A stretch of 64,000 nucleotides of DNA, from assembly GCA_015847255.1 (NCBI GenBank), contig JADLZK010001386.1, positions 62,001 to 126,000 of the forward strand, read 5' to 3'. This stretch comes from Hyparrhenia diplandra (Eukaryota > Streptophyta > Magnoliopsida > Poales > Poaceae). This document shows positions 57,332-64,000 of the stretch, one piece after another. Each line of letters begins with the position of its first letter. Position 1 is the stretch's first letter. Below the pieces are notes generated by a model. It was not told where the DNA came from, searched no databases, and was given only the letters and a program-made list of their open reading frames with translations. The position numbers and the translations under genes are program-made.

Positions 57332-60300
57332 GGAACGGTAGTCGTTCTAGAATTGAACCCACGTCGTCAGGTGTATCCCTTTTTATTTCTATTTTATACA
57401 CCTCACACCAATACCTAGATTGCATGCATATTGCTCATTTAATTTGTTTTTCAAAACCATGGCATGTTTGTTTAAATTCATTCATCCACCCCATAGCACT
57501 ACTATGTATATAAAAAATGGTTCTCTAATTCATCATTCAATGTTCACACATCCGTTTGAATCAATCTCAAGTTTATCATTTTCTTACTACCTTTCTCTAT
57601 GCTAGTATGCTTTGGTTTGGTTGTACTTATCGATGGTGCTTCCATAGGTCTTTTAAATTAAGCATTGTGCTTAGGTTAAAAAGCCTACCTTAATCAAATT
57701 AGACATGGAGTCAAGTTTGATTGCTGAACCAAAACCACTAGTATAGACTTTGGTAGTATGCTTAGACTAACCCCCGCATGAATTTCACAAATCCACAAGG
57801 GTGAGTCTTTGAGATAAATTCATAACGGAAGTACATCAAAGTTCATTTTTGTGATCTTTGAATGAACCTTGATCACATTAAAAAAAAAGAGAGAATAGAG
57901 GGGAGGACTCTTCTCTTCTAAACCTTTGCTATAATCAAAGCTTATCATCCATGCACACCATAAGCGTGTGTGGGACAAGCCTTGATGATTGCCCGAGTTG
58001 AATCATGTAAACAAATCAACCATTGCAGCAACTTCAAACTCCATCTCCACATACTGCTGGTAAAGTACACTCGGGTAATACAAAGGTAACATTCACCAAC
58101 TCATTGACTCATATTTATCTTTAAAAAAAAATCATGCTTCCTACGTTTATGTCATATGCTCTAGTTTGGGTGTACTCGTATATTGTACATATACAGTACA
58201 TCTATAGGCTCTATTGAATTAAGCGTGGTGCTTAGGTTAATATGGCCTTCTTTAATCAAATTTTGACATGGTGTTGAATCTTGGTTAATGAACTTAGAGT
58301 AATTATTTTCATGAATAATGAGAAGTAATCAATGCCGAGACAAATCAAGACTACATTTATAATGCAAACTTTACCTTAGTCTTGCTTGAGTTTAAATGAA
58401 AGGTTGGATGAACATATTTCAAATAAATAAATAAATAAATAAATAAAACATGGTACCACCCTTCGGGTATTCTCTATCACTAACATTTACAGGAACGAAG
58501 AGGTGACACAAAGAGCTTGCACCTAGAGATAAGATCCAGATGTTTAACTCAAAGGTGAAACTCTTTCTCCAAAAAAAAAAAAACTTCAGAGTAACTTAGA
58601 AGGGCCAATCACGGTAATCGAGCCTTCGTCACATGGTGCCATCACGCTCCAAGACGATGAAGGTAATGTACTCAAGGTAAATGGCCATCATTTAAAAGTT
58701 TTTCCTTGAACCATAAAATGAAATTGACTCGATTGAATTCTTGCAATTTTAATGACTCAATCTAATGTTCAATCTTGTCTAAAAAAATATATGAATATTA
58801 AGAAATAAAAAAAGGAAAAATTTATACGTAATATAGAATAATGTGTTAATGAAATAAATCTTTTGGCTCTCTGGTGTTTTTCCACCGTAAGAGTCCTTGT
58901 TATTTTCACTTGTCCTTGTCTTTGAATAAAACCAGATATAGCTCCAAAGAAGTGTGGGGAGTGCAACATCCCATTGAAGAACGTAAAGCACTAAACCACA
59001 TCATGAACTGGTGGAGGAACATGTACACAACCCGGTTTGATTATTTTCTTGCCACCTGTTCATTTGCATGCTCCTAGTTCTACAATTGTTTAAACCTGAA
59101 AATTTTAAAAGAAGCAAATTTCACACTTACATTTAAAATTTGAAAGTAAATATGAATATAGCTCTTTGAGTTTGGCCTACATAAATTTTATTCCATACAA
59201 ATCCTCAGTGCTTGTGGGAAAAATATCACATAGGAAAAACATATTGCCTAAGTTGTTGTGAAGTGAGATATGGTTTTGGCATGGGAATCCAACATTTTCC
59301 ATTTGAAGTACTTGGAGAATTTCTGTTTTTATAAAAATGCTAAAACCATAGTATCACATACTCCTCAATGGTGAGAAATTCCTACCAAGGCCAAATATAT
59401 CATGGTACAATTTGAAAACCTTCTACATATGTTACTTGTTTTTTTGTATTGAGCTTTGTCAAACTTTGTTGACCCGTGTTGAGAAATTTATCATGCTCTT
59501 AAATCAAGATCACGTACACGCCACCTAATATATGCACTACTCCTACACTGGGAGTAGGCGCAAAACATGCCTTTCACTTAGATCCATCCAAAAAATATTC
59601 TACTCCTATTATGGGAGAGAACAAAAAAATATTGGTTAGGTTTCTTTGAAAATTAATGCTCCAAACACTTCTTGATATCTCCCGCTCAAAGGTTTGAGAA
59701 AAAGAGACATGAGGCTATCACCAAATAAGAAAAAAGTATATATAAAAAAATAGAGAGAAAAAAATGGACAAGTGTCCAAAATAAAACAATGGGTACTTAG
59801 ATGCCCGCCTCTCTAAAAAAAAAAAGAAGAAGAAGAAAAGAAACAAAAGATGAGAATAAGAGATAGCCCATGTTCTCACAAATATTTTCTCCAAGTCTTA
59901 ATAAATAGAGAGATATTTCAAGGAGCATAGTAGAAATAGGATAGCCACCATATATCCACACACTTGCACATCTTGATTTGATTGTATGACATTTTTCTCC
60001 ATGGATCCATTGTTTGACCCAAACAAAATATGCAATACAAGTATGCCCACAAAATATTTCCTACCCGAGCTCCACATAAGCCTTTTAGAAGTAGGAAGAA
60101 AAAGAAGGCAATGCTCAAATGCCTTGGTGAGGAAACATACACCATTGAGTGACCGAGAGTGCCATTTGAGGAGTACATGTGAACTATGCTTTATTCTAAA
60201 AAAAAAAACTCCAAGTTACTAAGATGTGAAAATAGGATGACTTTGTTTCAATGCCGTTCCATTTCTCAACCACCCAAGAATATATGTTAGACACTCCACA

Positions 60301-60415
60301 TATCCCACGGTAATGAGGTATGTCTTGGGATGATCTTTTATGTCGGGTTCATAACTTGAATTGTTATGTTTATACTTACTTTATCATTAACCTTTACTCG
60401 GGACGAGCAAAGAGC
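57332..60415 (+). other. Internal non-coding region of element B
   Basis: No protein domain occurs in any frame. A module with the TAAGC..GCTTA hairpin is present twice (57597-57730 and 58140-58300). Other landmarks are an AAAT microsatellite (58423-58447), a PPT-like AAGTGTGGGGAG at about 58950-58961, the GGACA..TGTCC and GGGTAC/GCCCGCCTCT block next to an A tract (59765-59825), and CTCGGGACGAG at 60397-60407 just before the polypurine tract. Confidence 0.75.
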
Positions 60416-60433
60416 CAAGTGTGGGGGAACTTG
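60416..60433 (+). other. Polypurine tract of element B
   Basis: CAAGTGTGGGGGAACT immediately precedes the 3' LTR TGTTGATG. Confidence 0.7.
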
Positions 60434-61840
60434 TTGATGCTCTTTTAATGCATGTTTTATTACCACCAAAGTGAACCACCAATACAATATTACATGTGAA
60501 AACATAACCAAACATTATTTATCCGACGAGTTCCACGAGTTTTGGTGTTTCAAGTTGTTTTGCGAGGAATGTTGTGGAAATACAAATAAAGTATGCCAAA
60601 TAAAGTGGAAAGTGCAAAGTTAGAAATACGCCAAAGAGCAAAGGAAAGCCAATAGGCCAAAACCACATCAATCAAGCCCAAGAAGTGGAAGCCCAAATCA
60701 AGTTCGGGTCCAGTTTGGACTGCAGGACCACCCCGGAGTATTTTGGGCATAACTTTCTCATACGAACTCGGTTTTCAGCGATCCACCACTTGAAACGAAG
60801 CTTACTCCGAGGCCCACACACTCCTACAAAGTTTCAGCCCAAACGGAGCCAATTTGGGGGCGGCCGGTGCAAGGGGGCGGCCGGCCCGAAATGAGGCGGT
60901 TCGGGCCCATCTTTCTCGGGCGGTTCGTCCCGGTCCGTAGCGGGCGGTTGCATGCGGTGCGTTTCGGTTCCCGCCATGTTTTCCCCGCCAAAACACCACG
61001 AAAGTGGAGCATGATCACCCATTTTCACCTCTCCTCAACTATAAATATAGGGGCACCCCTCCATCTTTACACACACAACACACTACACACTTGTGCTTCA
61101 ATTTCCACATCCTCCACCATGTAGTGGTGTCCCTCTAGGTGTTCTTCACCTAGTTGTATAGATTAGAAAAGAGGAAGAGAGGAGAGGGAAGAGTGAAGAG
61201 GAGGAGCCGGGTTTGTCGGATCCTTCTCAACCTTGTACCTCTACGGAGCCGATTCCTTTGTGAGTAATATCCAGGTTATCTTATGGTAATTTCTTGATTA
61301 TTATTTTACTAAATTCATTGCTTACTTTATTTTACTTGTCGGATCTCCGTTCGTGAAGGCTCTAGTTTTTACGTGAAACTAGTTTTCAGAACCGCTAGCG
61401 TAGACATGGTGTCTGGGCTAGAGTTTACCTGAGATTGCGCCCAATGCTACGGAATAGTTGTGGTAGCCCCGGGGGTGACAGCTCCGACCAGGCCTTTGTA
61501 GTCCACCACGTACGTGTTGGTGTTTTCGTAGAGCTTTAGGCGGCCTGACCCCGATTACCGTTTCCCAGTCTTTTCGAGAATCGGAAAGGTTCCGCCCTAC
61601 TCCGAAGTAAGTAGGGTTTAGTAAGCCTGAACCTTGGTATTTAGTAATCTTGAGAAAACCTTAGAGAACCCCTCTCTACCTACAAAAAATATTTATTCTA
61701 CCTCATCTCTTGGACGTACTTGATCCCTTCTAGTTCACTTCTCGTTCCTCGTGGAAATCGATACCCAATACTCCGGTGAAAGCTACAACGGTACTTTCCG
61801 CACGCTATGGATTTATCTGTGTCGTTAAAAAATACCAACA
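60434..61840 (+). repeat. 3' LTR of element B
   Basis: A 1407-bp partner of 55893-57307. It has the same TATA box and leader hairpin (61135-61153) and is followed by the target duplicate CACGC. Confidence 0.92.
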
Positions 61841-61845
61841 CACGC

Positions 61846-61974
61846 AAAGAATCGAGGCGAAGGGTAGCAATATGCTTGTGCGAGGCGGAAGAGCTCACAC
61901 GTAAGAGCTCGTGCGAGACGGAAAGAGCTCATGCGAGAGAGCTTGCATGAAACGGAAAGAGCTCGTGAAATGCA
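61846..61974 (+). repeat. Right remainder of segment I with GAGCTC repeats
   Basis: After the target duplicate of B the sequence holds about four degenerate copies of a ~22-base unit containing AGAGCTCGTGCGAGACGGAA-like sequence (61884-61972). It then switches at about 61975 to G. Confidence 0.5.
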
Positions 61975-64000
61975 TTAAGGTATAGTGGTTCAATCTCCAA
62001 GATGTAGACTAAAGCATACAAGTGGTTATTCCAAGATGGCCTCGCATACACCCGCTTTGTGAGCATTCAAAGTAGTTACCATGTTATCTTGGACGATTGA
62101 GCAATGGAACGGCATGAATTTGTGTCTCCTTGCTACTACTCATGTGCAAAGACTTGGTGATTTTTGAATTTTTAAAGATAAAATAGCAATGCTTCCTTGG
62201 TTGATTCTCACATAGTCACTCATTTTGTGTTTCCTTACCAAAGCACTCATCTCTCTCACTCATCCTATCTTTTTGCAGGGGTTTTAGTGGATCTTTGAGT
62301 GGAGTGATGCATACATACCTCTGTATGTTTTGTCGGGTCAAGCTCTGGATCATTGGAAAGAGGTGCCATACACCTAGATCGAAATATGCAAAAGTGTGTG
62401 GAAAATATTTGTGGTATTTTTATGGTTACTCCTTGACTCATGATCTCTTTTCTCTTTTTGTATGCTTTTAGAGAGATACTACTAGGCTACTTTTTTTTTT
62501 TTTTTTTTTTTTTTTTTGGAGATGTGGGCTCTACCGCCGTAGACACGTGTCCATTATTCATCTCTTTTTCTTTTCTTTTTTCTATAGCTTTGTATCTTCT
62601 TTTCGCATGATATTTTTTCGATAATGAGGAGATGATCATGGTGTAACTTGGATGGAGTATTTATTTTGTGGATGGTATGGATGCATGTTGTGCGCAATTC
62701 TCATTATGAGAATCGGCATGTATATGTGGGTGTACGTGTTTTTCGATCTTGGGAGTATGAGCCTCTCTCAACGCAGATCACTTGAGCCCGACAAAACTCA
62801 ATACAAAGGTAGTAGCTATAGTGGATATTCATGTCATTATTCAGGGCTTTGGTAGGATTTGTCTAAGTCAAACCGGGGAGCATGCTTTATTTGAATTTTT
62901 GAAATAAAACCAAGTCTCATTGCATAAGAGAGCAAGTGTCAAGTCATTCTACCATATCTCAAAACTCAATTGTTTAGATGAACATGGGGTCCCTAACAGG
63001 TAGTTGCTCAACAAAGTATGGTTTTTGGTGGGGAATAAAGTGTATGCATGCCATGAATCAATTGGAAGACTAGAGATGGAGCATTTCATAAAAATTTAGA
63101 TTTATTTATGCATGTATGAAGAGGAGGTAAATATCACAAATCAAAGTGTAATTTATGTCACATTTTTTTGCGTACCTTTGATTTATGAGAGTGGTGTGCG
63201 TCTCCCCACACTTGTTTTTGTACCTTTGCATACCGAGTACTTTTACCGGGCAAGCATGTGGATGGAGTTTTTGAAGTTGCCGCAGCTTGTGGTTGATTTG
63301 TCACACATGATCCAATTCAGGCAATCATCAAGGCTTTGAGCCACACACATGTATGTTGTGTATAGATCATAAGCTTTGATGATAGCAAAGGTCAAGAGGA
63401 GAATCCTCATCGCCTCTCTTCTATTATTATATTTTTTTATACATATCTTTTTTTTTTTTTTTTTTTCACTCTCTTTTTTTCTATTTTTTTTCTTATCTTT
63501 TTTTTTTTCCAATCCTCTTTTTTTTTTTTAGCAAGGCCGGGCTCACATCACCTTTTTTTATTGACCCCTTGGTGTGTGTGGAACTCGTACTTGCACCTTC
63601 CTCCCCCACACTTGAACTTTTGTGCAAAATTCAAGTGTTCAAGGTCAGGGTCTCCTTTTGAGTGTGTTCCATCAATCAAGAGCATCAAAGTTTAGTGTTG
63701 ATGTAGCCCCATGTTTTCGAGTATCACATGCTTCTTAGTCTCTACCTGAAATGGTTAGCGACAAGAATACCCGAAGGTGCATACTAGCTCGATAACTTAT
63801 TCTTGCTTTTATTAAAAAAGAAAGTTTCTTTTTTTTTTTTTTGTAAAGAACAAATTTATTGAACAAGCGGGTTATCTCCCGAAAGTGCTTTGTTTAAAGG
63901 CGAAAGCTCGTCTTTGGGAAACCTTTTGAAATAAAAACCAATGTTGGTGAAGTGGTTTCCCCTCCAACACCAACCTTTGGGCGTCAATCTATAGAACTCA
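61975..64000 (-). other. 3' non-coding region of H/G (G), runs off the window
   Basis: The minus strand matches A from about 6420 back to about 3950. The GTGGGCTCTA/ACACGTGTCC block sits at 62519-62553 beside a T tract. The fragment around 62640-62720 with GAGAATCGGCATG corresponds to A 5690-5720. PPT-like CCCCACACTTG (minus AAGTGTGGGG) is at about 63203-63213 and 63603-63613. A T-rich low-complexity stretch spans 63428-63530. The piece at 63850-63890 is the pol terminus landmark. No gene is seen; open frames are antisense shadows. Confidence 0.65.

Larger units (their letters stand above)
55893..61840 (+). mobile_element. Element B: non-coding, non-autonomous Athila-related retrotransposon, TSD CACGC
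   Basis: Two 1.4 kb LTRs (55893-57307 and 60434-61840) enclose 3.1 kb without any gag or pol. CACGC flanks it perfectly (55888-55892 and 61841-61845). A tRNA-Asp-like primer site and a polypurine tract are present, so it keeps the cis signals. The internal part is related to the 3' non-coding regions of A, F and G. It should depend on proteins from coding relatives. The LTRs are more alike than those of most elements here, suggesting a late insertion. Confidence 0.92.
43453..64000 (-). mobile_element. Element H/G: Athila-like retrotransposon (minus strand), extends beyond window
   Basis: The 3' LTR of H starts at 43453 (TGTTGGTATTTCTTACGC) and is interrupted at 43774 by element F. It resumes at 53259 and runs to about 54584. 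Segment I and element B follow, and then, from about 61975, comes a minus-strand 3' non-coding region (G) of Athila type. I treat LTR and internal part as one element because orientation, order and family agree. The last ~15 bases of the LTR and the first ~60 bases of the internal region, including the polypurine tract, are missing at the junction. H/G is inserted in the integrase of D' after GCGTC (43448-43452). Confidence 0.6.

Overview
This window is repetitive, heterochromatin-like DNA from a flowering plant, most likely a grass. I see no intact host gene, no tRNA or rRNA gene and no bacterial feature. Nearly everything belongs to nested transposable elements: Athila-like Ty3/gypsy elements with tRNA-Asp-type primer sites, a Tekay/Del-type chromovirus, a Maximus/SIRE-type Ty1/copia Sirevirus, and one end of a CACTA DNA transposon. 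The plant assignment rests on these families; 'grass' is an inference from the mixture.

Plus-strand left half. Element A (Athila-like; 1 to 7821, 5' end outside the window) carries a solo LTR of a related family (2173-3436, TSD TGAAC). A sits in the gag of chromovirus D, whose coding region runs 7822-9002 and 17701-20871 and whose 3' LTR starts at 20867. A Sirevirus (9003-17700, TSD GAAGA) splits the D protease. D's 3' LTR is interrupted at 24000 by a CACTA element.

Minus-strand middle. A second chromovirus copy, D' (26521 to beyond 43452), appears to sit in the CACTA. Its roughly 4.8 kb 3' LTR is split by Athila-like element C (29599-40883), which holds a 4.3 kb solo LTR, E (32334-36605, TSD GGTGT). 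D' pol is cut at 43452 by another Athila-like element, H/G.

Right part. The 3' LTR of H/G is split by element F (43775-53253, TSD GAACA). Near the LTR/internal junction of H/G lies LTR-like segment I, which contains B (55893-61840, TSD CACGC), a non-coding, non-autonomous Athila relative. The window ends in the 3' non-coding region of H/G. The deepest stack reads D > CACTA > D' > H/G > I > B. The D/CACTA/D' steps are inferred from interrupted homology, while the C, E, F, B, Sirevirus and first solo-LTR steps have matching or near-matching target duplications.

Function. All pol regions are broken. The best preserved coding pieces are the Sirevirus gag (693 codons, open) and the D pol, which has one nonsense codon and one frameshift. 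The Athila-like elements share unusual conserved non-coding modules (hairpins, repeated PPT-like motifs) in their long 3' regions. The Sirevirus body is almost free of CAG/CTG trinucleotides, in sharp contrast to its host element.
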